64,000 nt of DNA from Ancrocorticia sp047501485 (GCA_047501485.1 JAZDRN010000010.1:35170-99169); one strand, 5' to 3'. Positions 34,488-43,848 are shown, counted from the first letter of the stretch. Numbers and translations are program-made. The notes: a model not told the origin generated them from the letters alone.

Positions 34488-35681
34488 ATGAGGACCATTG
34501 ACTCCCTCGGCGATCTCGCCGGCAAGAAGGTTTTCGTCCGTTCGGATTTCAACGTTCCGTTGGACGAAGACCGCAACATCACCGATGACGGCCGCATTCG
34601 CGCCGCACTTCCCACGCTGAAGCGTCTTGTGGACGCGGGCGCCCGCGTCATCGTCTCCGCTCACTTGGGCCGCCCCAAGGGAGAGGTGAACCCCGCCTTC
34701 TCGCTCGCTCCCGTGGCCACTCGCCTGTCCGAGGTGCTCGGGCAGAACGTCCCGCTTGCAGCCGACACCGTCGGCGAGGATGCCAAGGCCAAGGTCGAGG
34801 CACTGCAGGATGGCCAGGTCGTTCTGCTGGAGAACGTGCGCTTCGACGGCCGCGAGACCTCCAAGGTGGACGCGGAGCGTGAAGAACTCGCCAAGGAGTA
34901 CGCCGCCCTTGCCGACGTGTTCGTCTCCGATGGATTCGGCGTCGTGCATCGCAAGCAGGCCTCCGTCTACGACATCGCGAAGCTGCTGCCCTCGGCAGCG
35001 GGAGAGCTGGTCTTCAAGGAGATCGATTCCCTGTCTCGCGCCACGGAGAACCCCGAGCGCCCCTACACCGTTGTTCTGGGTGGTTCCAAGGTCTCCGACA
35101 AGATCGGCGTCATCGACAACCTCCTGGACAAGGCGAATCGCCTCGTCATCGGCGGAGGCATGGCCTTCACCTTCTTGAAGGCCCAGGGCTACGAGATCGG
35201 CGGCTCGCTGCTCGAGGCGGACCAGGTCGAGACCGCCGCCTCCTACATCAAGCGCGCCGAGGAGAACGGCGTGGACCTGCTGCTGCCGGTCGACGTCGTC
35301 GTCGCTCCCGAGTTCAAGGCCGACGCACCGGCGACCATCGTCGCCGCCGATGCGATCCCGGCGGATCAGATGGGTCTGGATATCGGCCCCGATACCTCCG
35401 CGAAGTACGCCGCGGCCATCGCCGATTCCAAGACCGTGGTCTGGAACGGGCCCATGGGCGTCTTCGAGTTCGAGGCGTTCGCGGCAGGCACCAAGGCCGT
35501 GGCCCAGGCGATGGAAGATGGCGACGCCTTCTCGATCGTCGGCGGCGGCGACTCCGCGGCCGCCGTCCGCAACCTGGGCTTCGACGAGTCGAAGTTCTCT
35601 CACATTTCCACTGGCGGTGGCGCCTCCCTCGAGTTCCTCGAGGGAAAGGTTCTGCCCGGTATCGCAGTTCTGGAGGACTGA
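34488..35681 (+). CDS. pgk: Phosphoglycerate kinase
   Basis: 397 residues. Transfers the acyl phosphate of 1,3-bisphosphoglycerate to ADP. Family motifs: VFVRSDFNVPLDE, AHLGRPKGE, VLLENVRF, TVVLGGSKVSDKIGVIDNLLDK, NGPMGVFEFEAFA and VGGGDSAAAV. ATG 34488 has AAAGGA six bases upstream; in-frame ATGs at 34434 and 34473 lie in the intercistronic hairpin or lack a site. tpiA follows after 3 bp. Confidence 0.98.
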   Translation: MRTIDSLGDLAGKKVFVRSDFNVPLDEDRNITDDGRIRAALPTLKRLVDAGARVIVSAHLGRPKGEVNPAFSLAPVATRLSEVLGQNVPLAADTVGEDAKAKVEALQDGQVVLLENVRFDGRETSKVDAEREELAKEYAALADVFVSDGFGVVHRKQASVYDIAKLLPSAAGELVFKEIDSLSRATENPERPYTVVLGGSKVSDKIGVIDNLLDKANRLVIGGGMAFTFLKAQGYEIGGSLLEADQVETAASYIKRAEENGVDLLLPVDVVVAPEFKADAPATIVAADAIPADQMGLDIGPDTSAKYAAAIADSKTVVWNGPMGVFEFEAFAAGTKAVAQAMEDGDAFSIVGGGDSAAAVRNLGFDESKFSHISTGGGASLEFLEGKVLPGIAVLED

Positions 35682-35684
35682 TTC

Positions 35685-36461
35685 ATGACACGTACCCCGA
35701 TCATGGCGGGCAACTGGAAGATGAACCTCGATCACCTCGAGGCCAATCACCTGGTGCAGAAGCTCGCGCTCACCCTGAAGGATCTGGGCCACGACTACTC
35801 GGCTACCGAGGTCGTCGTCGTTCCCCCGTTCACCGATATCCGCACGGTGCAGACCGTCGTCGAAGCCGACGATCTTCCGATTCGTTACGGCGCGCAGGAC
35901 GTGTCCGTTCATGACGACGGTGCCTACACCGGCGAGATCTCCACCGCGATGCTGAGCAAGCTGGGCTGCTCGTACGTCGTCGTCGGCCACTCGGAGCGCC
36001 GTGAGTACCACGGCGAGTCCAATGAGCTCATCGGCGCGAAGGCCAAGAAGGCCCTCGATGCAGGCCTGACGCCCATCGTCTGCTGTGGCGAAGCTCTGGA
36101 GATCCGTAAGGAAGGCACTCACGTAGAGTACGTGCTGGGCCAGATCGATGAGATGTTCGCCGACTTCTCCGGCGACGACGTCGCCAAGCTGGTCATCGCC
36201 TACGAGCCCATCTGGGCCATCGGCACCGGCGAGGTCGCGACCCCGGAGGACGCCCAGGAAGTCTGCGGCGCCATCCGTGGCCGCATCTCGGAGCTGTTCG
36301 ACGGCACGGTGGCCGAGGCCGTCCGCATCCAGTACGGCGGTTCGGTCAAGTCGTCCAACGTGCGCGACATCATGGACAAGCCCGACGTCGATGGAGCACT
36401 CGTCGGAGGCGCGAGCCTCAAGGCGGACGAGTTCTCCAAGATCGTCACCTACCTGCAGTGA
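35685..36461 (+). CDS. tpiA: Triosephosphate isomerase
   Basis: 258 residues. Interconverts dihydroxyacetone phosphate and glyceraldehyde-3-phosphate. Substrate-binding Asn/Lys in MAGNWKMN, electrophilic His in VVGHSERR, catalytic Glu in VIAYEPIWAIGTG, phosphate loop YGGSVKSSN and GALVGGASL. Three bases after pgk, so co-translated with it. An 11-bp hairpin terminator follows. Confidence 0.98.
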   Translation: MTRTPIMAGNWKMNLDHLEANHLVQKLALTLKDLGHDYSATEVVVVPPFTDIRTVQTVVEADDLPIRYGAQDVSVHDDGAYTGEISTAMLSKLGCSYVVVGHSERREYHGESNELIGAKAKKALDAGLTPIVCCGEALEIRKEGTHVEYVLGQIDEMFADFSGDDVAKLVIAYEPIWAIGTGEVATPEDAQEVCGAIRGRISELFDGTVAEAVRIQYGGSVKSSNVRDIMDKPDVDGALVGGASLKADEFSKIVTYLQ

Positions 36462-36491
36462 GGTAAGAGCTCACCCTAGGTACTCAGCGGG

Positions 36492-36526
36492 ACGCGCGGA
36501 TATTCGATTTTCGGCTATCCGCGCGT
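36492..36526 (+). terminator. Terminator after tpiA
   Basis: ACGCGCGGATA (36492-36502) and TATCCGCGCGT (36516-36526) form a perfect 11-bp stem with a 13-base loop, followed by TCTTAG. Confidence 0.7.
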
Positions 36527-36586
36527 TCTTAGTACACTGTAGGAAGTTTGTGCCAGAACGGCTGGTACTTAGGAAGGAAGCAAAGC

Positions 36587-36832
36587 GTGTCGGTTCTCCT
36601 CATCATCTGCGAGGTCCTGCTCGTCATAACGAGCGTGCTGCTGATCCTGTCCATTCTTTTGCATAAGGGCAAGGGCGGCGGTATCTCCGACATGTTCGGC
36701 GGTGGAGTCTCCACCTCGATGCGTTCCTCCGGTGTTGCGGAACGAAATCTGAACCGCATCACGATCGGCGTTGCGTTGGTGTGGATCGTCGTCGTCGTGC
36801 TCATTGGACTGATCACGAAGTTCATCTCGTAA
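36587..36832 (+). CDS. secG: Preprotein translocase subunit SecG
   Basis: 81 residues from GTG 36587 (GGAAGGAAG upstream). Two hydrophobic helices (LLIICEVLLVITSVLLILSILL and IGVALVWIVVVVLIGLI) flank the conserved cytoplasmic loop HKGKGGGISDMFGGGVSTS of SecG. Auxiliary subunit of SecYEG. Position directly after tpiA is typical for actinobacteria; a TACACT at 36533-36538 after the terminator may give it its own promoter. Confidence 0.95.
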   Translation: MSVLLIICEVLLVITSVLLILSILLHKGKGGGISDMFGGGVSTSMRSSGVAERNLNRITIGVALVWIVVVVLIGLITKFIS

Positions 36833-36848
36833 GGAGGTGGCCGTAGGC

Positions 36849-37634
36849 ATGGCGTGGCTCGGATGGGCGTTGTGCGCCTTGACCGCGGCGGCGCTTGCGG
36901 TTCTAGCATGGCGATATCGCGCCGTGCACCGCGAGAACACCGAACTCAAACAGCGGGTTGTCGAATTGGATCGACGGCCCGCTGTGGTGTCTCACGAGAT
37001 ACGGACGCCCCTGGCGCTGGTCCGCGGTGCCGCGGAGCTCCTCGCCGAGGAGACGCCGGGCCCCCTGACCCAGACCCAGGCCATGTTCGTGACGACGATC
37101 GCCGATAACACCCAACTGGTCATCGATATGGCGGAGGATTTTCTGCTCGCTGCCCGGTTCGAGGCAGGTTCCGTGGTCGTGAACGCCGAACCCGTGGACA
37201 TCAGAACCGTTGTCGCGGCTACGGCTCGTCAGGTTCGACGTATCATCGGCACCTCCATCCGCATCGACGCCAGTGGAGGAGTCCTTCCGATCGTGACGGA
37301 CGAGCGTCTGGTGCGGCAGATGGTGTGGAATCTCGTCAACAACGCCGCCCGCCATGCCGGCCCGGATTCGGCGATCTCCATCCAGGTGCGCGAGAGCTCC
37401 GAGGGCGGGTGCACCATATCCGTCACCGATGACGGCAGCGGAATGACCGAGGAGGACGTGCACAGGTTGTTCACGCCTTTTGCCACGGGATCCTCCCGCA
37501 GGCCTGGATCGGGGTTGGGAATGATGATCGTGCACGATATCGCCGCGGCGCTCGGAGGGCGCCTCATGATCGATACGGACGAGGGACGCGGGACATCCAT
37601 CATGGTTCAGCTGCCCGAATGGCATGAGTCGTAG
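36849..37634 (+). CDS. Compact sensor histidine kinase with one membrane helix
   Basis: 261 residues. A single N-terminal membrane helix (residues 2-22), a short coiled region and no separate sensor domain, then HisKA with His 49 in VVSHEIRTPLALVRG and an ATPase domain with WNLVNNAARHAG, DDGSGMTEED and GSGLGMMIVHDIAAALGG. ATG 36849 chosen behind AAGGAGG (36831-36837); GTG 36837 is possible. Without its own input domain it may sense through a partner, such as the binding protein encoded 3 kb downstream. The response regulator follows after 77 bp. Confidence 0.87.
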   Translation: MAWLGWALCALTAAALAVLAWRYRAVHRENTELKQRVVELDRRPAVVSHEIRTPLALVRGAAELLAEETPGPLTQTQAMFVTTIADNTQLVIDMAEDFLLAARFEAGSVVVNAEPVDIRTVVAATARQVRRIIGTSIRIDASGGVLPIVTDERLVRQMVWNLVNNAARHAGPDSAISIQVRESSEGGCTISVTDDGSGMTEEDVHRLFTPFATGSSRRPGSGLGMMIVHDIAAALGGRLMIDTDEGRGTSIMVQLPEWHES

Positions 37635-37711
37635 GCTGTGGCACACTGGTGGGACAGTGACGGGAGCCTTTCCCACCGTGGAGGATACCCGGCGGCCGTT
37701 CGAGTAGAAGG

Positions 37712-38416
37712 ATGAGCGTGAGTGCCCGAGTCTTGGTGGTCGACGACGAACCTCAGATGAGGCTCATCGTGACTTTTGCCCTGGAGACGCAGGGCTTCAC
37801 CTGTGTTACCGCCGATACCGCGCGGCAGGCCTACGACCAGCTGATGTCGTCCTTGATCGATATCGTCATCCTCGACGTGATGCTCCCGGACGCCACGGGA
37901 ATCGATCTGGTTCGGCGCATTCGCGCCGGCGGCTCCATGGTTCCCATCATACTTTTGACCGCCCTCGCGGAGGAGACCGACCGTATCAAGGGGCTGGAAG
38001 TCGGCGCGGATGACTACGTCACGAAGCCCTTCAGTCCACGCGAGCTGGCGCTGAGGACACAGGCCGTGCTGCGCCGAACGACGGGCAAGGATGTCGAGCA
38101 ATCGACCACGCTTCGCGTCGGCTCCCTCCACCTCGATCTGAGCGCCGAGAGGGCGTGGTGGGATGGTTCCCGCATCGATGCGGGAAGCACGGAGTTTCGG
38201 GTACTGGCGGTGTTGGCAGGGCACGCGGGACAGACCGTCGGGACCTATCAGCTGCTCAACGAGGCGTGGGCCACGAGCAGTACGGCCGGGGGACGAGAGA
38301 TGATCAAGACGGCGGTCTATCGGTTGCGCAAGCACCTCGCCGAGGCGGGGAGCGATCCGAGCATCATCCGTTCCGTGCGTGGACGCGGGTACGTGCTGAC
38401 GGTCACAGACGTGTGA
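37712..38416 (+). CDS. OmpR-family response regulator
   Basis: 234 residues. Receiver with VVDDEP acidic pocket, Asp 55 in VILDVMLPDATG, Lys 105 in YVTKPF, and a C-terminal winged helix (STEFRVLAVLAGHAGQTVGTYQLLNEAW, TAVYRLRKHLAEAG). Partner of the upstream kinase. It directly precedes a sugar-phosphate antiporter and an ABC uptake system, which are its most likely targets; in enteric bacteria and S. aureus uhpT is likewise driven by a two-component system, though with a different regulator family. Confidence 0.9.
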   Translation: MSVSARVLVVDDEPQMRLIVTFALETQGFTCVTADTARQAYDQLMSSLIDIVILDVMLPDATGIDLVRRIRAGGSMVPIILLTALAEETDRIKGLEVGADDYVTKPFSPRELALRTQAVLRRTTGKDVEQSTTLRVGSLHLDLSAERAWWDGSRIDAGSTEFRVLAVLAGHAGQTVGTYQLLNEAWATSSTAGGREMIKTAVYRLRKHLAEAGSDPSIIRSVRGRGYVLTVTDV

Positions 38417-38518
38417 CCAATGGTGACCGTGCCCTTCCCACGTGTCACCTGCGGTGTCCGAGGATGAAGATGTACCTGCGAACAACGAACGTTCGCTCTG
38501 TCAATCAAGGGAATGGCA

Positions 38519-39919
38519 ATGTCTTCATCGTCGAAGAATGGCTTGGGCTTCCTCGCGGCGCCGCCTGCGGCTCCCCGTAAGAGTGACGAGGAGGTCGCGC
38601 GCCTCTATCCGCGACTGAGAGCTCAGGTGTTCCTGGGGATCTTCCTCGGTTACGCCGGCTTCTACCTCATCCGCAACAATGTGTCGATCGTCTCGCAGAT
38701 CCTCAAAGATCACGACATCATGACCACGGTCCAGATCGGTATCGTGGCGAACTCCGTCCTCATCGCCTATGGACTCTCGAAGTTCTTCATGGCGATGCTC
38801 TCCGATCGCGCCAATGCGCGCTACTTCCTTCCACTGGGGCTGGCGTTGAGCGCACTGACGAACATCTTCATCGCGTTCGTCCCGGCCATCACCGCCTCTG
38901 TCGCGCTCTTCGCCACCGTGATGTTCATCAACGGTTGGTTCCAGGGCATGGGCTGGCCACCCTCAGGACGCACCCTGGTGCATTGGTTCTCCACCAACGA
39001 GCGCGGGTGGAAGACCTCCATCTGGAACTGCGCGCACAACGTCGGCGGCGCCGGCGTGGGCGTGGCAGCCGCTTTCGCGCTGCAGCATTGGGCCGTCTCG
39101 GACGCCGACTGGCGCCCGGCCTTCTGGTTCCCGGCCCTCATCGCCCTGGTGATCGCCGCCATCGCGTTCTGGCTGATGAGGGATCGCCCCGAGGCCGTCG
39201 GTCTCCCTCCCATCGAGGAATATCGCAACGACCCGCCGAAGGCAGAGGTATCCCACGACGAGCTCGAGGGAATGTCCTGGGGCCAGATCATGGTCAAATA
39301 CGTGCTGACCAACCGCGTCGTCGTGCTCCTGGCCTTGACCAACGTCTTCGTCTACACCCTGCGCTACGGCGTGCTGAACTGGATCCCCGTGTACCTCGGC
39401 GACTTCACCGGCGCCGAGATCAAGGACGGGATCATGGGATTCGCCATCTTCGAGCTGGCAGGCATCGTTGGAACCCTGCTGTGCGGGTGGATCTCGGACA
39501 AGGTGTTCAAGGGATGGCGCTCAGGCGCCGGAATCGTCTTCCTCGTCGGTGTGGGAGTTGCGCTGCTGACCTACTGGCAGCTTCCGACGACGGCGCCGCT
39601 GTGGCTCTTCTACATCCTCATCGCCATCATCGGTGGACTCATCTACGGACCGGTCATGTTGATCGGCCTGCAGGCCATCGACATGTCTCCCTCGCACGTG
39701 GCGGGCACCGCCGCCGGCTTCACCGGACTCTTCGGATATCTGCTGGGCGCAACCCTCGCCTCTACTGGGGTCGGCGTCCTCATCCACAACTTCGGTTGGG
39801 ATGTGACCTACGGTGTGCTGGTGGGCATCGTGGTGTTGGCGGTTGTGTTCATGGTGATCGTCGGGCGGGATGAGCGTCAGCTCATGCGCGACCGCGAGCA
39901 GAAGGAGGTTGCCTCGTAA
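38519..39919 (+). CDS. Organophosphate:phosphate antiporter (UhpT/GlpT type MFS)
   Basis: About 466 residues and twelve hydrophobic helices. The family signature WNCAHNVGGAGVG is present, with FYLIRNNVSIV and SDRANARYFLPLGLALSAL in helices 1-4. Members exchange a sugar phosphate, glycerol-3-phosphate or phosphoglycerate for inorganic phosphate. Which one cannot be read off. ATG 38519 is preferred (AAGGGA upstream); ATG 38513 is equally in frame. The context of kinase, regulator and AfuABC-like genes resembles uhp, pgt and hpt loci for hexose-phosphate or phosphoglycerate uptake. Confidence 0.9.
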   Translation: MSSSSKNGLGFLAAPPAAPRKSDEEVARLYPRLRAQVFLGIFLGYAGFYLIRNNVSIVSQILKDHDIMTTVQIGIVANSVLIAYGLSKFFMAMLSDRANARYFLPLGLALSALTNIFIAFVPAITASVALFATVMFINGWFQGMGWPPSGRTLVHWFSTNERGWKTSIWNCAHNVGGAGVGVAAAFALQHWAVSDADWRPAFWFPALIALVIAAIAFWLMRDRPEAVGLPPIEEYRNDPPKAEVSHDELEGMSWGQIMVKYVLTNRVVVLLALTNVFVYTLRYGVLNWIPVYLGDFTGAEIKDGIMGFAIFELAGIVGTLLCGWISDKVFKGWRSGAGIVFLVGVGVALLTYWQLPTTAPLWLFYILIAIIGGLIYGPVMLIGLQAIDMSPSHVAGTAAGFTGLFGYLLGATLASTGVGVLIHNFGWDVTYGVLVGIVVLAVVFMVIVGRDERQLMRDREQKEVAS

Positions 39920-39945
39920 ACCGACGCGGCAGCTGTTGACACGAG

Positions 39946-39978
39946 TGGGTCCACCATCGCATAGGATGGATGGGCCCA
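39946..39978 (+). terminator. Probable terminator after the antiporter gene
   Basis: TGGGTCCA-CCATC ... GGATGG-A-TGGGCCCA (39946-39978) folds into a long stem with one bulge and one G-U pair, followed by TTCGTTCG. TTGACA (39936-39941) with TAGGAT (39962-39967) overlaps this hairpin, but the 20-bp spacing argues against a good promoter. Confidence 0.5.
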
Positions 39979-40068
39979 TTCGTTCGATGACACCTACCGC
40001 GATTCGAGGGGCGCAGTCAGTGTGGATCGTTCCTCTGCACCAATGGAGTTCTCAGGGGGAGTGTTCGT

Positions 40069-41106
40069 ATGCATTCACGGTGGGCGCGCAAGCAGCTTCG
40101 CCGCATGCTTCTGCTCGTATGCGCGGGAGCCGTGGCCATCGCCGGTTTGCTGCTGTTACAGCCTCCCAGAGCCGAGCTCTCCGTTCTGTGCTCCAACAAT
40201 TCGCCCTCCTGCCGTGCTACTGCCGATGCCTTCGAAGCGCAGACGAACCGCCGTGTGCACGTGGTGCGCCTTCCCACCTCGGAGGCTCTTGCGCGGTTGC
40301 AGTTGAACACGAGCCGCCCCGAATTCGACGTGTGGCTCGGGGGTCCGGCCGAATCGTATGTGGAGGCCTCACGTGACGGCCTCTTCGCTCCCATTGCCGA
40401 CCTGCCCTCCGTACGCCTGCTCCCGTCGCAACTGCGGGATCCGGATGGCTATTGGGCCGGCGTCTACGGTGGGATCCTGGCGTTCTGCGTCAATACCGAT
40501 ATGGTCGCCGCCGGTGAGGAGCCCGGCTCCTGGCAGGAGCTGCTCGACAGCGATTTCCGCGGTCAGATTCTCGCGCCCAATCCGCTTCTGTCCGGGACCG
40601 CGGCGACCATGCTCTGGGTGCAGTTCGGGCGACTCGGCGCCGTGGAACCGGCCATCGCGTACATGGATGCGCTTGAGGATCAGCTGCAAGGCTACGTGGA
40701 TTCTGGGACCGACGTGGCGCGAAATGTTGCGCGGGGCAGGGCGGGTATCGGGATCTCCTTCGCTCCCTACTGCGAGGCGGAGAAGGATTCCGGATACCCC
40801 GTCGTCACCGTCTTCCCGAGCGAGGGAACGGGATATGAGATCGGTGCTATCGCCCTGCTGAGCAACTCCGCGAACCCGGAACTGGCGCGGATGTTCATCG
40901 ACTTCGCCGTCTCCGCTCCCGGCCAGCGCATCTCCTCGGGAGTGCTGTCTCAGCTGGCTACCAGCTCACAGGTCTCTCCGAACCTTCCCGAGGCATTGGC
41001 TGGACTGGACGTTCCGTTGGTATCCGGTGATCTCACGGAGGCGGCGCGTATGCGGCCGATCCTCATCGAGGCCTGGGCGAGGCAGGTGCGCGATGGCGCG
41101 TATTAG
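40069..41106 (+). CDS. Extracytoplasmic substrate-binding protein, AfuA/ferric type
   Basis: 345 residues. A twin-basic N-terminus and one hydrophobic stretch (MLLLVCAGAVAIAGLLLL) form an uncleaved anchor or signal peptide; no lipobox Cys. Mature part is a type-2 periplasmic binding protein: LSVLCSNNS at the first strand, FDVWLGGPAESYVEASRDGLFAPI, YWAGVYGGILAFCVNTD, and FAPYCEAEKDSGYPVVTVFPSEGTGYEIGAIALL. Relatives bind ferric iron, but AfuA binds hexose-6-phosphates and HptA senses them. Next to a sugar-phosphate antiporter the latter type is favoured. Overlaps the permease gene by 14 bp. Confidence 0.82.
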   Translation: MHSRWARKQLRRMLLLVCAGAVAIAGLLLLQPPRAELSVLCSNNSPSCRATADAFEAQTNRRVHVVRLPTSEALARLQLNTSRPEFDVWLGGPAESYVEASRDGLFAPIADLPSVRLLPSQLRDPDGYWAGVYGGILAFCVNTDMVAAGEEPGSWQELLDSDFRGQILAPNPLLSGTAATMLWVQFGRLGAVEPAIAYMDALEDQLQGYVDSGTDVARNVARGRAGIGISFAPYCEAEKDSGYPVVTVFPSEGTGYEIGAIALLSNSANPELARMFIDFAVSAPGQRISSGVLSQLATSSQVSPNLPEALAGLDVPLVSGDLTEAARMRPILIEAWARQVRDGAY

Positions 41107-42679
41107 GAGATGGATACCCACGCTGGTCATCTTCGCGATGAGCGCCGTCGTCGTCTTTCCCTTCCTTCTGCTGCTGCGCTTCGAATCCGGCACTTCATTT
41201 CCTCAAACGCCGTGGCACGTCATCGCGCTGCTCTCCTTGAAGTCGGTCATCTTGCCCATGCTCGCCTCATTCGTGGCTGCGCTCGTGGCGCTGGCCATCG
41301 TGGCCACCGGGTATCTGTGTCTGGGACGCGTGGCGCGTCGCATGGTCTTCATGGCGTGTGCCATACCGTTCCTCTTTCCGCCGGTGCTGACGGCGCACGC
41401 CATCCACGTCGCGTTCGGGCGCCCGAGCCTGTTGTTGACCATGACTCTCGTTGGACTGCCGTTTGCAGTATTCGGGCAGGCGGTCGCCCTGCGTTTCGTC
41501 GACGCGCCGCTGCTGGCCACGGGCCGAGACCTGGGATTGCGCCTGCCTGCCCTGAGCCGCAGGACGATATTCCCGGTCTGGAGCCGAGGCGCTACGGCCG
41601 GCTGGTTCTGGGGCAACCTCGTACTCTTCTCGGATCCCGGCCTCTATGAGGTCTACGGTGGAACCCAGTCGTATCTGGCCTCGCATCTGCTGCGAGCGGT
41701 CAACGGTGGGGCACCGCCGCAGGTTGTGGCGCGTGCGGTTCTCTTCGTGATCGTGCCCGCCGTGGTCCTGGCGCTGCTCGTCGCGTTGCGGCCCGGCTGG
41801 TTGCGATGGCCCCGTGAGCGTCTCGGACGTCAGGCCCATATCTCCGAATTGTTGGAGGGGGTCAGCTGCCCACGTTGGCTCAAGGGCCTCGTCGCATCCG
41901 TGACAGTGGGAACAATGGGAGTGCTGTTGGTCATTGTCGCAACGGTCGTGCGCGGGGCTGCGCGCGCACTGGCGAACGACATGGTCCCCAGTGCGGCCAT
42001 GGTCATCCCGACCGTCATTCTGATTCTGGTCGCGGTGCCGCTGAGCGCCGGTGGAGCCCTCGGACTCTCGGTTGCGATCAGCCACACCCGAGGGTGGGTC
42101 GGAGCCTATGGTCGCGCGCTCGTGACGTTCATGGTTATCGTGTCTCCGGTCGCCGTCGGATCGGTGCTGGCGAGTGCCTTCAGGCTTCCGGTCACCGCCG
42201 GAGATCAGATCGTGCTTCCCTCCCTGGTAGGTGGCGGCGCGATCTTGGGCGGCTGGATCGGTCTTCTCCTAGCGGCCGTCAGCGTGTGTCTGCCACTGTC
42301 CACCGTTCTCCTGCTAGCCGCCCTCTCGTTGCGCTCGATCGACGACGTCGCCGCCGCGCGAGATCTCGGTGCGGGCCGGGTTCGGGTGCTCATGACCGTC
42401 GAGGCGCCCTACTTCTCCACCATCGCCATCGCCTCACTGTGTCTGCAGGCCGGCATGTTATTGACCAACATCGCGCCGCTGGTCTTCGTCCAACCCTCCG
42501 GGACCCAACTCGTCACGCCCACGCTGCTCACACTCGTGGCGAGCGGCCTGAGCGACGAGGCTTTCGCGCTGGCCTCGATCGCGGGGTTGCTGACCTGTTG
42601 CGCCATGGCGGGCGTCATCGCGGTGGTGCGCACGACGATCAGTTCAACGGACCAGCGAAAGAGGTGGCGCAGGCAATGA
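41093..42679 (+). CDS. Two-domain ABC permease, AfuB/SfuB type
   Basis: 528 residues with about twelve hydrophobic helices, a duplicated permease in which each half carries an EAA-like loop: DAPLLATGRDLGLRLPALSRRTIFPVW in the first and DDVAAARDLGAGRVRVLMTVEAPYF in the second. This duplicated architecture characterises iron and phosphosugar AfuB/SfuB/PotB-like permeases. ATG 41093 falls inside the end of the binding-protein gene; the longer ORF start at 41027 is within that gene and unlikely. Its last four bases (42676-42679) overlap the ATPase start (ATGA). Confidence 0.87.
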   Translation: MARIRRWIPTLVIFAMSAVVVFPFLLLLRFESGTSFPQTPWHVIALLSLKSVILPMLASFVAALVALAIVATGYLCLGRVARRMVFMACAIPFLFPPVLTAHAIHVAFGRPSLLLTMTLVGLPFAVFGQAVALRFVDAPLLATGRDLGLRLPALSRRTIFPVWSRGATAGWFWGNLVLFSDPGLYEVYGGTQSYLASHLLRAVNGGAPPQVVARAVLFVIVPAVVLALLVALRPGWLRWPRERLGRQAHISELLEGVSCPRWLKGLVASVTVGTMGVLLVIVATVVRGAARALANDMVPSAAMVIPTVILILVAVPLSAGGALGLSVAISHTRGWVGAYGRALVTFMVIVSPVAVGSVLASAFRLPVTAGDQIVLPSLVGGGAILGGWIGLLLAAVSVCLPLSTVLLLAALSLRSIDDVAAARDLGAGRVRVLMTVEAPYFSTIAIASLCLQAGMLLTNIAPLVFVQPSGTQLVTPTLLTLVASGLSDEAFALASIAGLLTCCAMAGVIAVVRTTISSTDQRKRWRRQ

Positions 42680-43777
42680 GTTCGAAGCCGATGGGGCTGC
42701 TCCTTTCGGACCTGTCGACGAGGGCGGGATCGTTCCTCGTCGACAGTGTGAGCCAGCAGGTCTCGCCAGGACAGATACTCGCAGTCGTCGGGCCTTCGGG
42801 CTGCGGGAAGACGACCTTACTGCACGCGATCTCGGGCATGCGACGCTGCCGGGGGACCGTGGCGATCGACGGGGTCGACGTGACCGCGGTTCCCCCCGGA
42901 AAGGCGTTCGACGGCGCTGGTCTTTCAATCCCCGGTGCTCTTTCCGGGACTGTCCGTGCGGCAGAATGTCGGTTATGGCTTGGACGATGACCGGATGCCA
43001 GCGAATAAACGAGACGATCTCATCGACATCGCGATGGCGAACCTCAATATCTCCTCCCTGGCGGACAAGGACCCCGCGGTCCTCTCCGGAGGGCAGAGTC
43101 AGAGAGTGGCGTTGGCGCGCACATTGGTGCGCAGACCGAAGGTCCTTCTGCTCGACGAGCCGCTTTCCCATGTGGAGACACCACTGCGCCGCGAGATCAG
43201 ACGGGACATCGTAGCCCAGGTGCGAAGGGCCCGTCTGGCGGCCGTCTACGTGACCCATGACCTGGAGGAGGCGTTCCTGGTTGGAGATCGTGTGGCCGTC
43301 ATGAGCGGTGGCCGGATCGTGCAGGACGGTCCACCCGAGGAGGTCTATCGCAGGCCTGCCTCGCGTTTCGTGGCGGACCTGTTGGGTCAGAAGAATGTCC
43401 TCGCGGGGACCGTGCTGGAGCCCGGGCCCACGGCACGCGTGCTGCTTGGCGCCCGAGAGTATCGTATGCCCGCCGACCCGGGTATTCGCGTCGGCGCGGC
43501 CGTGGTCGTCCTTCCTCCGGAAGCGCTGTTGCTGGAACCGGCTCCGGCTGGTTCGGAGATACTCGGCGATATCGGCCAGGTCATCGAATCGTCTTTCGCC
43601 GGCTCGTGGGCGCTGGCGGAGGTCGAGAGCGATATCGGCACCCTCGTGGTGCACGAGTGGGACCCGGACCGGCCGCGTACTGTGGGAGAGTATGTCCGCT
43701 TCTCGCTGCGTCCGGGACGCGGATGGGTGATACCGGACCAGTTGGTGCCCAGCCGGGAAAAAGGGACGAGGCGATAG
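42676..43777 (+). pseudogene. ABC ATPase (AfuC/FbpC type), frameshifted
   Basis: The first frame reads from ATG 42676 through Walker A VVGPSGCGKTTLLHAISG to VDVTAVPP. The remainder (VFQSPVLFPGLSVRQNVGYGL, signature LSGGQSQRVALARTL, Walker B VLLLDEPLSHVE, H-loop VTHD and a TOBE-like C-terminus) is in another frame. At the C6 run 42892-42897 removing one C gives VPPERRSTALVFQSP, the expected family sequence. Joined, the protein would be about 366 residues and otherwise intact. Either a slippage mutation, which would silence the importer, or a homopolymer sequencing error. Confidence 0.85.
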
Positions 43778-43780
43778 CGC

Positions 43781-43819
43781 TGAGCCCCGGCAGGCGCGAG
43801 GGGCGCTTGCCGGGGCTCA
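43781..43819. terminator. Strong bidirectional terminator between ATPase and opcA
   Basis: TGAGCCCCGGCAGGCGC (43781-43797) pairs with GCGCTTGCCGGGGCTCA (43803-43819): 17-bp stem with one G-U and a five-base loop, placed between convergent genes. No U-tract. Confidence 0.75.
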
Positions 43820-43848
43820 TATCGGGTTTCGTAGGCCCGTGAACGTCC

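Noticed and set aside
34485..36122. 545-codon open frame antisense to pgk and tpiA
   Set aside because: Runs antisense across two conserved genes; product is Asp/Val/Gly-rich without motifs.
39936..39967. Promoter TTGACA ... TAGGAT before the binding-protein gene
   Set aside because: Spacing is 20 bp and the -10 falls inside a hairpin that better fits a terminator.
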